This document shows, one piece after another, positions 1 through 7,968 of a stretch of DNA of 64,000 bases (position 1 is its first letter; the number at the start of each line of letters is the position of its first letter). The position numbers and the translations under genes are program-made. Source of the stretch: Wenzhouxiangella sp. XN24 (GTDB lineage Bacteria > Pseudomonadota > Gammaproteobacteria > Steroidobacterales > XN24); NCBI RefSeq assembly GCF_011064545.1, contig NZ_JAAMFG010000028.1:304430-368429 (forward strand). The letters are read 5' to 3'. The notes beneath the pieces were generated by a model. That model searched no databases. It was not told the DNA's origin and saw only the letters and a list, made by a program, of their open reading frames with translations.

Positions 1-1
1 C

Positions 2-181
2 GACGAGCGACGGACGGCCGTGGCCCTGGAACTGGCCGACATCCAGCTCTACCTGGTGCGGCTCGCGGCGCGGCTGGACATCGACCTGGTGAGCACCGCC
101 CACCGCAAGATCGATCTCAACGCCGAAAAGTATCCCGTCGAGAAGTCACGGGGTCACGCCCGCAAGTACAACGAGCTTTAG
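2..181 (+). CDS. MazG-like nucleotide pyrophosphohydrolase, C-terminal part
   Basis: This is the last 59 codons of a gene that enters from the left, read in frame from base 2 to a TAG stop. The segment ELADIQLYLVRLAARLDIDL followed by KIDLNAEKYPVEKSRG matches the C-terminal helices of the small MazG-like / dCTP pyrophosphatase (RS21-C6) family, which cleave non-canonical or excess nucleoside triphosphates to monophosphate and pyrophosphate. In that family the ELAD motif carries metal-binding acidic residues and the KYPVEKxRG tail is typical. The catalytic N-terminal half lies outside the window, so substrate cannot be judged. It ends 56 bases before the stop of the convergent lipoprotein gene. 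Confidence 0.75.
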   Translation, partial: DERRTAVALELADIQLYLVRLAARLDIDLVSTAHRKIDLNAEKYPVEKSRGHARKYNEL

Positions 182-237
182 CGCGCGAGACGCTCCTCCC
201 GCGATCGGGGCGGAGCGGAGCATTGCGGGGCCAATCG

Positions 238-522
238 TCACTCGGCCAGCACGCGCTCGCAGCGCACGACCTCCCCGACCAGTTCGTCCCCTTCGATCAA
301 CAGGTCCACCGGCGCCCGGCCGGGCATCGTGAAGCTGATGACGTCCGCGCGGTGTATGAAGGTGCCCTCGCGAACCCCCGCGGCGGTCATGATGGTCGCA
401 CGGCCGTCATCCAGCAGGATGATTTCCTGCCACGCACCCTCGCAGCTGTAGACCTCGCGCTCGACTTCCCGGTCGCACCCGGTCACGGCCAGCAGCGCGA
501 CAGTCAATATCAGGATTCTCAT
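238..522 (-). CDS. Small secreted lipoprotein of unknown function
   Basis: A 94-residue protein with a short signal sequence (MRILILTVALLAVTGC) ending in a lipobox, LAVTGC. It should be cleaved before Cys16 and lipidated by the Lgt pathway. The mature part is about 79 residues, acidic, with two further cysteines (YSCEGAW and VVRCERV) that could form a disulfide in the periplasm. The ATG has GAGGA seven bases upstream. No family is recognised. It is divergent from the Fur-family gene, with a strong Fur box between them about 70 bases from its start, so iron control is possible but is inference. Confidence 0.7.
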   Translation of the reverse strand: MRILILTVALLAVTGCDREVEREVYSCEGAWQEIILLDDGRATIMTAAGVREGTFIHRADVISFTMPGRAPVDLLIEGDELVGEVVRCERVLAE

Positions 523-591
523 GGCGCAGTCCTCGCCGGCGGCCTTCAGGTACCTCGAAGTATAGGAAGCAGCTGCAGGTGGGGGTTTTAT

Positions 592-606
592 TGCGAATGA
601 TTCTCA
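592..606. promoter_or_regulatory. Fur box
   Basis: TGCGAATGATTCTCA matches the 7-1-7 Fur operator (TGATAATNATTATCA) at 12 of 14 specified positions. It lies immediately upstream of a TATAGT -10 candidate (609-614) that would drive the Fur-family gene starting at 646, an arrangement expected to block RNA polymerase when iron is sufficient. Confidence 0.75.
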
Positions 607-645
607 TTTATAGTGTTCCCCACTGAGTGTACAGGGAGCAATCCG

Positions 646-1347
646 ATGAACCAGTGGCACCTGAAAGTCCAGGCATCAGGACCACGACCCGAGGTCCAGC
701 TGCGGCACGAGTCCGGTCTCTGTCGCGGCTGGTCCGGGGATATCGCCTGCCGCCTGTGTCGCAGCCTCGGTCTCCATGAGGGCGAGCAGCCCTGCCCCAA
801 GCAACAGGCCTGGCGCCTGTTTCTCTTCGCCCACGCGATCGAGGACGAAGCAGCACTCGCGGAGAACGCCTCCGAGCAGGGCGGCGACACCACCTGCGAA
901 TCCGCATGCCAGGACAACTGCCCGATGAGCTGGGAGAAGAAACTGGCGGACCACGGCCTGGCGCCCACTCCGGCGCGCACTATGATTGCAGCCACGCTTT
1001 TGACTCATGCGCAACACGTCACGGTCGATGACGTGGAACATGCGTTGCGCGAGGCGGGGAAGAAACTCTCGCGAAACCGAATCCGCAAGACCTTGCAGGA
1101 ATTCGTGGACTGGGACTTGCTGCAAGTCATCGATGTGGGGGATGGCACCGTTTTCTATGACACGGACACGTCACCCCACGCGCACGTCTACAACGTGGAC
1201 ACGGGCGAACTCACGGACTTGCGACCGGAACAGACATGGATCACCGGCTTGCCGGAACTGCCGAGAGACGTGCGACTCGACGCGGTGCAGCTGGTCTTCC
1301 GCGTCCGGCAGGCAACACCCCCGGACCTCCTCCCCGCCGGCGCCTGA
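646..1347 (+). CDS. Fur-family (Irr-like) regulator with Cys-rich N-terminal extension
   Basis: A 233-residue protein in two parts. Residues from about 94 onward form an ordinary Fur-family module: a winged helix (APTPARTMIAATLL and SRNRIRKTLQEFVDWDLL) followed by PHAHVYNVDTGELTDL. The H-x-H and DTGELTD pattern resembles Irr more than Fur, and the paired CxxC structural zinc motifs of Fur are absent. Residues 1-93 are an extension with seven cysteines at positions 26, 35, 38, 50, 84, 88 and 92, including CRLC and a CESACQDNC cluster. This could bind metal or an Fe-S cluster, but no such domain is recognised. The ATG at 646 follows AGGGAG. A Fur box lies 39 bases upstream, so the gene is probably iron- or self-regulated. 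An internal ATG at residue 94 could give a short Fur-only form. Confidence 0.8.
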   Translation: MNQWHLKVQASGPRPEVQLRHESGLCRGWSGDIACRLCRSLGLHEGEQPCPKQQAWRLFLFAHAIEDEAALAENASEQGGDTTCESACQDNCPMSWEKKLADHGLAPTPARTMIAATLLTHAQHVTVDDVEHALREAGKKLSRNRIRKTLQEFVDWDLLQVIDVGDGTVFYDTDTSPHAHVYNVDTGELTDLRPEQTWITGLPELPRDVRLDAVQLVFRVRQATPPDLLPAGA

Positions 1348-1355
1348 TAAATGCG

Positions 1356-1391
1356 CCGGCCGGCGGGGCCGGTTTCTGGATAGCTTTTTTG
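1356..1391 (+). terminator. Possible rho-independent terminator
   Basis: CCGGCC and GGCCGG form a six-base stem around a five-base loop just after the Fur-family stop codon. It is followed by a T-rich stretch ending in TTTTTT, but the run of T is displaced from the stem, so this is a weak call. Confidence 0.35.
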
Positions 1392-1489
1392 TCCAATCAG
1401 GCTTGGGCAGTACTCCGCCCCCTGGCCATGTTGCAGCGACCCGTCGATTCGTGGAGCATCGAGCAGGTCGAAACTGCCGCAGATCCTTC

Positions 1490-2563
1490 ATGCCCATCAA
1501 CTTGCCCGCTTCACGCCTGTTGCCTGGCGTCCTTGTCGCCATGGCGTTGGCCTCCCCGGTCGCAGCCGAAACGCCGGTGACCGCCGTCGATCCCGAAATC
1601 GGCCAGGGCAGCCAGGTACTGGCGCTCAGCGGCAATCTCATCGCCCGCCGCACGGCGGTACTGTCTCCCCAGGTCGCCGGACTCGTCGCCGCGATCCGCA
1701 TCGACGCCGGCGATCGCGTCGCCATAGGCGATGAACTGCTGCGCCTGGACCAGGACCTCGCAAAGCTGGAAGTCCGACGTGCCGAGGCTGTGGTGGAAGA
1801 GGCCCGGCGAGCCTTGCTGGAAGCTCGCCGGCTGCGCGACGAGGGACGGCGCCTGGTCGAAAGTCGCTTCGTGCCGGACACCGAGGTCCAGGCCCGTGAA
1901 GCCGCGGTGCTGCAGGCCGAAGCCGCCGTGAGCCGCGTGCAAAGCGAACTGGAGATCGCCCGCGAGCAGCTGGCGCAACACGTCGTGGCAGCCCCTTTCG
2001 ACGGGGTGATCACCACGAGAATGGTCGAAGTCGGAGAATGGGTCGCCACCGGCACCGCCGTGGCGGAACTCGTGGCGCCCGACGAGCTCTGGCTGGATGT
2101 ACGCGTGCCCCAGGCCTACTGGACCCGCATCGACGCGGATACGCGGCTGCGGGCCTTCGCCGATCCTGCACCGGACACGGCGCTCGACGCGCGCATTCAT
2201 GCGCGGGTGCCGGTCAAGGATCCGGCGGCCCGCACGTTCCTGTTGCGACTGCGGGTCGATGACGATTCCGGCCGTATCACGCCGGGGATGTCCGCCCGCG
2301 TGGAATTGCAGCTGCCTGGCGCCGGCCGCGTCACCACGGTCCCGCGCGATGCGATCCTGCGTTATCCCGACGGCACCGCCACCGTCTGGGTGGTGGACAC
2401 GCGCGCCGAGCCGCTCGTCGCGCGGGAACAGGAAGTCCAACTGCTGCGCACGCTCGGTGAGCGCGTGGAACTGGCCGGAGCGTTCGACCCGGGACTGCGC
2501 GTGGTGATACGGGGTAACGAGGCGCTCAAGGAGGGCGAGACCGTGCGTCTCGTCGAGCCATGA
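1490..2563 (+). CDS. RND efflux periplasmic adaptor (membrane fusion protein)
   Basis: A 357-residue adaptor that would link the inner-membrane RND pump encoded next to an outer-membrane channel. An N-terminal signal peptide (about residues 1-25, ending ASPVAAE) is followed by a barrel-sandwich half-motif (VLSPQVAGLVAAIRIDAGDRV), a long alpha-helical hairpin rich in Ala, Arg and Glu (about 75-150), the second lipoyl half (VVAAPFDGVITTRMVEVGEWV) and beta-barrel and membrane-proximal domains. The ATG at 1490 gives a proper signal peptide; the reading frame stays open far upstream into the Fur gene, but that part is not coding. The stop is 25 bases before the pump gene. No TolC-type channel gene is present, so the pump probably uses one encoded elsewhere. 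Substrate is unknown. Confidence 0.9.
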   Translation: MPINLPASRLLPGVLVAMALASPVAAETPVTAVDPEIGQGSQVLALSGNLIARRTAVLSPQVAGLVAAIRIDAGDRVAIGDELLRLDQDLAKLEVRRAEAVVEEARRALLEARRLRDEGRRLVESRFVPDTEVQAREAAVLQAEAAVSRVQSELEIAREQLAQHVVAAPFDGVITTRMVEVGEWVATGTAVAELVAPDELWLDVRVPQAYWTRIDADTRLRAFADPAPDTALDARIHARVPVKDPAARTFLLRLRVDDDSGRITPGMSARVELQLPGAGRVTTVPRDAILRYPDGTATVWVVDTRAEPLVAREQEVQLLRTLGERVELAGAFDPGLRVVIRGNEALKEGETVRLVEP

Positions 2564-2588
2564 GCCCCGCGGCCGGCGACGCCCGCTG

Positions 2589-5500
2589 ATGTTCGCGGGC
2601 ATCATCCGCCATGGCACCATCGTGGCCGTCGTGGTGCTCATCATCTGTGTGCTGGGCATTCTCGCGGCACTGCGTATCCCCGTGCAGATGATTCCCGATC
2701 TCGAGGTGCGCGTGATCGGCGTCGACACGCGCTGGCCCGGCGCCACGCCCCAGGACGTGGAAAAAGAGATCCTCGTGGAGCAGGAGAAGTACCTGCGGAC
2801 GCTGCCGAATCTCAATCGAATGATCTCTCGCGCCAGCGACGGCCGGGCGGAAATCGAACTCGAGTTCCCCTTCGGCGTGAATCTCAATGAAGCGCTCATT
2901 CGCGTCAACAACGCGTTGAGCCAGGTGCCGGCCTATCCGGAGAACGTGGACGAGCCCCGCCTCGAGGCCAGCTCCTTCTCGCAGAACTCCTTCATGTTCT
3001 TTCGCATCGCGCCGCTCGAGAACAATCCTTTCGAGCTCGACATGAAGCTGATGTTCAACTTCCTGGACGAAAACGTCCGGCCCAGGATGGAGCGCGTGCC
3101 GGGCATCTCGCGGATCAATATCTGGGGCGGCGAAGACCGCCAGATCCGCATCCTGGTGGATCCGGCGGCGCTGGCCGAACGCGGCATCACGCTCGACCGG
3201 ATCCGCACCGCCGTGCGTGAACGCAATCGCGACACCTCCGGCGGCGACCTCGAACTCGGCAAGCGCCGCTACCTGTTGCGCACCATCGGCCGCTTCAACG
3301 ACCTGGAAGACCTCGAAGACCTGGTCATCGCGCAGCGCGGTGACAGCCTCATTCGTCTGCGCGACGTCGCCGCGGTCCGGATGGCGTACTACGAACCCCG
3401 CAGCCTGTCGTTCGCGAACGGCCGCCAGGTCATGACCATCGCGGTCGATCGGGAGCCGGGCTCGAACGTCATAAACATCAAGCAGGCCCTGTTGCCGGTC
3501 GTGGCCGACATCAACACGCAGGTGCTGCAGCCCGCCGGCATGGAAATGAGTCTCACCGCCGACGACGTGCTCTATGTGCAGGCTTCCGTGGCCAACGTCT
3601 GGCAGAATCTCGCGCTCGGCGCATTGCTCGCCACCGCCGTCATGTTCCTCTTCCTGCGGTCGTTCCGCGCCACGCTGGTGGGGGTGATCGGCATCCCCAT
3701 CTGCACGATCGCCGCCTTTCTCGGCCTCCTCGCCTTCGGCCGCACCGTCAATGTCATCTCGCTGGCCGGCGTGGCGTTCGCCATCGGCATGACGCTCGAC
3801 AACAGCATCGTGGTGCTCGAGGCGATCGAACGGTTCCGCAGGCAAGGCATGGAGCGGCGCGCGGCGGCTCTCGCCGGGGTGCGCATGGTGTGGCCGGCCG
3901 TGCTCGCCTCCACGCTCACGACGGTGCTGGTGTTCGCGCCGATCTTCTTCATCAGCCAGGAGGCGGGACAGCTCTATTCGGACGTGGCGGTGGCGATCTC
4001 GGCATCGATTCTCGCCAGCATGCTGGTCGCCGTGTCCGTCGTGCCGAGCCTCAGTGCGCGACTGGATTTCGGTACGCGCGGCACCCGCAGCGGGAGCGTA
4101 CAGTCCGGCGTGGCGTTACGCGACGGGATCCTCGCCGGAGTGAACTGGTTGATCGCCTCGACCCGGCGACGCCTGGCCACACTGGTCATCGTCACCGCTT
4201 CCGTGGGCGCCATCATCGTCACCCTCACGCCGCCGGCGGAATACCTGCCCGAGGGCGAGGAACCCAAGACCTTCGCGCGCATGCTCGCCCCGCCGGGCTA
4301 CAACCTGAGCGAAATGCGCGAGATCGGCGCGCAGGTCGAGGCCTACCTCCTGCCCTTCGTCGGCGACGATCCCGCGCGTTTCGCGCGTGGCGAGACACCC
4401 GTGCCGGCGATGGCTTACATGAACCTCTCCATCGCCGCCGACAACCTCCGCATCATCGCCGAGACCGTCGACCCGGCACAGATCGAGCCCCTGATGCAGG
4501 CCCTCGACACCCACTTCCGCAGTTATCCGGGGATGCGCGCCTTCGCGAGTCGTGGCTCCATCATCTCCAGCAATGACGGGGGGACCCGCAGCGTCAATCT
4601 CGACATCACGGGTCGCGACCTCGCCGAGATCTATCGCGTGGCGCGGCTTGCCTACGACCGTGCCGAGATCTTGTTCGACAACCCGCGACTGGGCTCTTCG
4701 CCCGCCTCCCTGTCGCTGGACCAGCCGCTCGTCGAGATCCGTCCGCACTGGGATCGGGCGGCCGAAATGGGCCTGAGCGCACAGCAGATCGGTTTCGCGG
4801 TGTCAGCTTTGACCGACGGCGCCTTCATCGACGAGTACTTCCGCGGTGATGACAAGATCGATATCTTCCTGTTCAGCACGGCCGGCAGCGAACAGGCCCT
4901 GTCGAACATCAACGACCTGCCGATCTATGCGCCCAACGCCGGCGTGGTGCCGTTGTCCGCGATTGCGGAGATCGTCGAAATCGTGGACACGGACTCGATC
5001 CGCCGCCTGAACGGCCGGCGAGCGGTCACCTTGAATATCATTCCGCCGCGCAGCGTCGCGCTCGAAACCGCGTTGGAGCTCGTGCAGGACGAAGTGGTGG
5101 ACTGGCTGCGGCGGGAAGGACAGTTGTCGGAAGGCGTCAGCATCGACATCTCCGGCGCCTCCGACCAGTTGACGGAAACGCGCGCCGCACTGGCTGAAAA
5201 CTACCTGGTCTCCGTCGTGCTGTGCCTGCTCGTCCTGATCGCGATCTTCGGCCACTGGGGCTGGCCGCTCGTGATCCTGACCTCGGTGCCGCTGGGGATC
5301 GCAGGCGGCATCGGCGGGCTCGCGCTGCTCAACGGGCTGGGCGGGCTCCTCCCGGCCGTCGGCCTGCCCGCCATCAGCCAGCCCTTCGACATGATCACCA
5401 TGCTCGGCTTCCTGATCCTGCTCGGCGTGGTGGTCAACAATCCCATCCTGATCGTCGATCGCACGCTGAGCAATCTGCGCGAGGGCATGCAGGACACGGT

Positions 5501-5774
5501 CGCAGCGGTCAGCGAGGCCGTGGCCTCGCGCATCCGGCCGATCATGATGTCGATGATCACCACGCTGTTCGGCCTGGCCCCGCTGGTCTTCATACCCGGG
5601 GAAGGCACGGAGCTCTACCGGGGAGTCGGCGTGATCGTGCTCTCAGGACTGCTGTTCGCCACGCTGGTGACGCTGACCTTTCTCCCGGCGTTGCTGGTCA
5701 CCATCCTCCAGTTCAGTCGTGGCCGGCCACGTAGGGAAAGTACTGGCGATCCGCGCCCAGGATATGTCGAGTGA
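2589..5774 (+). CDS. RND-family efflux permease
   Basis: A 1061-residue inner-membrane transporter of the AcrB type: TM1 near the N-terminus, a large periplasmic pore domain with FPFGVNLNEALIRVNNAL, a TM2-TM6 block near residues 335-490, and a second periplasmic and TM block. It exports a substrate using the proton gradient with the adaptor upstream. The TM4 relay site reads GMTLDNSIVV, so only one acidic residue is present where AcrB has two adjacent Asp. The TM10 site reads VVVNNPILIV, with Asn where AcrB has an essential Lys. Such variants occur in environmental RND families, but they mean energetics and substrate should not be assumed from AcrB. Its last 62 bases overlap the 3' end of the convergent diguanylate cyclase gene. 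Confidence 0.9.
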   Translation: MFAGIIRHGTIVAVVVLIICVLGILAALRIPVQMIPDLEVRVIGVDTRWPGATPQDVEKEILVEQEKYLRTLPNLNRMISRASDGRAEIELEFPFGVNLNEALIRVNNALSQVPAYPENVDEPRLEASSFSQNSFMFFRIAPLENNPFELDMKLMFNFLDENVRPRMERVPGISRINIWGGEDRQIRILVDPAALAERGITLDRIRTAVRERNRDTSGGDLELGKRRYLLRTIGRFNDLEDLEDLVIAQRGDSLIRLRDVAAVRMAYYEPRSLSFANGRQVMTIAVDREPGSNVINIKQALLPVVADINTQVLQPAGMEMSLTADDVLYVQASVANVWQNLALGALLATAVMFLFLRSFRATLVGVIGIPICTIAAFLGLLAFGRTVNVISLAGVAFAIGMTLDNSIVVLEAIERFRRQGMERRAAALAGVRMVWPAVLASTLTTVLVFAPIFFISQEAGQLYSDVAVAISASILASMLVAVSVVPSLSARLDFGTRGTRSGSVQSGVALRDGILAGVNWLIASTRRRLATLVIVTASVGAIIVTLTPPAEYLPEGEEPKTFARMLAPPGYNLSEMREIGAQVEAYLLPFVGDDPARFARGETPVPAMAYMNLSIAADNLRIIAETVDPAQIEPLMQALDTHFRSYPGMRAFASRGSIISSNDGGTRSVNLDITGRDLAEIYRVARLAYDRAEILFDNPRLGSSPASLSLDQPLVEIRPHWDRAAEMGLSAQQIGFAVSALTDGAFIDEYFRGDDKIDIFLFSTAGSEQALSNINDLPIYAPNAGVVPLSAIAEIVEIVDTDSIRRLNGRRAVTLNIIPPRSVALETALELVQDEVVDWLRREGQLSEGVSIDISGASDQLTETRAALAENYLVSVVLCLLVLIAIFGHWGWPLVILTSVPLGIAGGIGGLALLNGLGGLLPAVGLPAISQPFDMITMLGFLILLGVVVNNPILIVDRTLSNLREGMQDTVAAVSEAVASRIRPIMMSMITTLFGLAPLVFIPGEGTELYRGVGVIVLSGLLFATLVTLTFLPALLVTILQFSRGRPRRESTGDPRPGYVE

Positions 5775-7092
5775 CGACATCGTAGGCGAGGAACTGGAAC
5801 AACTCGCCGACGCCGAGTGAGTCCTCGTGGAAGGCCGCCGACAACCGCTGTGCCTTGTCGAGCAACCGGCCATGCTCCTCGGCATGTTCCTCGAGTTCCA
5901 CGAAACCGATGCTGGCGAGGAACTCCTCCTCGTCCTTGAAATGCTGCACGACGTCGGCAATCAGCCGCTCGACGATCTCTGCGATCTCGTCACGCGGCCG
6001 CGAGGAGAGGACGGCGGCGAGAATCTCGTTGGCCACGTCGAACAATCCCTGGTGCTGTCGGTCGATCAGCGCATGACCGGAGGCGAAGCTGTCTTTCCAC
6101 GAGAGCTTGATAAAGTGGCCTTCGACGTGCTCGGCGGTCGCGGGCAGGCTCGCCCCGGTGGTGTCGACCTCGACCCGGTTGCGGCCTGCGTCCTTGGCGC
6201 AGTAGACGGCCGCGTCTACACGCCCCAGCAGGTCTTCGATGGATTCACCTTCGACGAACTGCGCGACGCCGAAGCTCGCGGTCAAAGCACCGAACGGGGG
6301 GAAATCCTGTGCGGCCACCATCTTGCGGAAGCGCTCCGCGGCCGTCCTGGCTGCCGATCCCGGCGTGTTGGGCATGAGCACGATGAACTCTTCGCCGCCC
6401 CATCGCGTCAGCGAATCCGACTTGCGCAGTCCGGAACGGATACAGGCCGCGAACTCGGTCAACACCCGGTCGCCGGCCTGGTGCCCGAAATTGTCATTGA
6501 CGAGCTTGAAGTGATCGATATCGAACATCACGAGCGACAGCGGGTGACCGAAGCGCAGCGCCCGGTGGATTTCCGCCTCCAGCGCCGTCTCGAAATGACG
6601 GCGATTCCACGCGCCCGTCAACCGATCGGTGCTCGCCAGCTCCTCGAGGTTCCGCACTTCGGAAGCCAGCTGGGCATTGGCCTGGTTCGCGGACTTCAAT
6701 GCCAGCTCGGCCTCGAGGTGATCCCGCAACGCCCCCTCGGCTTCGACCGCGACCACCCCCACCGCCACCAGTTTCCGGCCGTCGTCGAGCACGGGGAAAT
6801 GCGTCACGACATAGCACGCGGGCCCACGGTCGGTCTGGAACGCGCATTCGATGTTGACGCCGTCGAGCCGTATTTTTGCTTCCTCGTGGGCTGCCGTCAC
6901 GGCGCCTACCCGCTCCGGGGCGAGAAACTCAGCATCGGTGTGACCCGTGATCCGGTCGAGTTCCGCGCAGGCGAAGCGCGCGTAACCGAGGTTGGCGAAC
7001 AGGTACCGGCCATCCAGCGTCTTGATGGCGACCCCGGCATCATCCGTGTTCAGAAGATGCGGCCAGAGCGTCTGGATATCGTTGCCAGGCAT
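5713..7092 (-). CDS. Diguanylate cyclase with PAS and C-terminal hemerythrin domain
   Basis: A 459-residue soluble signalling protein. Residues about 10-115 are a PAS sensor, about 150-310 a GGDEF domain with an intact active site GGEEF (232-236) and an inhibitory c-di-GMP site RKSD (223-226) five residues before it. Residues about 325-459 are a bacteriohemerythrin fold with its iron ligands visible: His340, His347, His384, Glu388, His403, His407, His443 and Asp448. It should make c-di-GMP in response to PAS input and O2 or redox state bound at the di-iron site. The ATG at 7092 was chosen because GAGGAGA lies just upstream; an ATG 13 codons earlier lacks that. The 3' end overlaps the RND permease gene tail-to-tail. 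Confidence 0.9.
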   Translation of the reverse strand: MPGNDIQTLWPHLLNTDDAGVAIKTLDGRYLFANLGYARFACAELDRITGHTDAEFLAPERVGAVTAAHEEAKIRLDGVNIECAFQTDRGPACYVVTHFPVLDDGRKLVAVGVVAVEAEGALRDHLEAELALKSANQANAQLASEVRNLEELASTDRLTGAWNRRHFETALEAEIHRALRFGHPLSLVMFDIDHFKLVNDNFGHQAGDRVLTEFAACIRSGLRKSDSLTRWGGEEFIVLMPNTPGSAARTAAERFRKMVAAQDFPPFGALTASFGVAQFVEGESIEDLLGRVDAAVYCAKDAGRNRVEVDTTGASLPATAEHVEGHFIKLSWKDSFASGHALIDRQHQGLFDVANEILAAVLSSRPRDEIAEIVERLIADVVQHFKDEEEFLASIGFVELEEHAEEHGRLLDKAQRLSAAFHEDSLGVGELFQFLAYDVVTRHILGADRQYFPYVAGHD

Positions 7093-7222
7093 CGGTTCTC
7101 CTCGCGGGATTGGGCTGCGGACCTTCGGCAACTCGCCGGGACGGTCGAGTCAGCCTGCACCCTAACCGATCCGCACCGGCGAGGAAGTGACCACGATCAA
7201 GGTTTGATCGGTCGGGAAGTAC

Positions 7223-7414
7223 CTATTGGCGCTTTGCGATGGATGACGGGCCGGCGCCCGGACGCAACAGCCAGGCCGTCCAGCCGATCGCGACGAGGCC
7301 GAGCGTCAGCAAGGCGATGAACCAGCCGCCGCGGTGGCCGACCAGCAGCAACATCGCCAGGCCCAGGAGGTAGGCGAAAAGCAGGGCGACGCCGAGCATG
7401 AACGTGGTTTTCAA
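7223..7414 (-). CDS. Small two-helix membrane protein
   Basis: A 63-residue protein beginning at a TTG that overlaps the folA stop (CTTGA), with GAGAGGA seven bases upstream inside folA. It consists almost entirely of two hydrophobic segments (about residues 6-25 and 30-47) joined by a short GHRGG turn, with a basic C-terminal tail. No family is recognised. The ribosome site and the overlap with folA suggest translational coupling at the end of the rlmI-lgt-thyA-folA run. A longer reading from an upstream ATG would extend into folA in another frame and is less likely. Confidence 0.55.
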   Translation of the reverse strand: MKTTFMLGVALLFAYLLGLAMLLLVGHRGGWFIALLTLGLVAIGWTAWLLRPGAGPSSIAKRQ

Positions 7415-7953
7415 GTTGCGATCCTCTCCGCGGGCGGGCGCGCGACCCGCTCGAGCACGACGAAGGTGAGATCCCAGGCATTGCGTTCGTCGGACAACCG
7501 CTCGCGTCGTGCGACTTCGTGCCATTCGTCGGGATCGAGCTCCGGAAACAGCGTGTCGCCCCAGGGCTCGGCGTGGATTCGCGTCAGGTAGATCCGTTCC
7601 GCCCCGGGCAGCGCCTGTCGATACACGTCCGCTCCGCCGATCACCATCAACTCGATAGCACCCGCCTGCGCCGCAATGCGCCGCGCCTCGTCGAGGGAGC
7701 CGACGCGACGCGCACCTTCGGCGCGCCAGCCCGAATCCCTTGAAAGCACCAGGTTCGTGCGCCCCGGCAATGGCTTGCCGATCGCATCCCAGGTCAGGCG
7801 ACCCATCAACACGGGCTTGCCCATCGTCACCTGCTTGAAATGCGCGAGGTCCGCGGGCAGATGCCAGGGCATCTTGCCCTCCGCGCCGATCACGCCGTTA
7901 TCGGCGACAGCGGCGACCAGGGTCAGGGTCGGCAAAGCGATATCGCTGTTCAC
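7411..7953 (-). CDS. folA: Dihydrofolate reductase
   Basis: A 180-residue enzyme reducing 7,8-dihydrofolate to tetrahydrofolate with NADPH. Family motifs are present: LVAAVADNGVIG at the N-terminus, GKMPWHLPADLAHFK with the conserved Trp and the active-site Asp, PVLMGRLTWDAIGKPLPGR for NADPH binding, and LMVIGGADVYRQALP near the C-terminal third. The start is GTG. It sits 15 bases downstream of thyA, whose reaction produces the dihydrofolate that this enzyme recycles. Confidence 0.95.
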   Translation of the reverse strand: MNSDIALPTLTLVAAVADNGVIGAEGKMPWHLPADLAHFKQVTMGKPVLMGRLTWDAIGKPLPGRTNLVLSRDSGWRAEGARRVGSLDEARRIAAQAGAIELMVIGGADVYRQALPGAERIYLTRIHAEPWGDTLFPELDPDEWHEVARRERLSDERNAWDLTFVVLERVARPPAERIAT

Positions 7954-7968
7954 ATCCTAATGATAAAC

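Noticed and set aside
1007..1489. A 5' extension of the RND adaptor reading into the Fur-family gene
   Set aside because: The ATG at 1490 gives a proper signal peptide; the extension is out of frame with the real upstream gene and Arg/Ser-rich.
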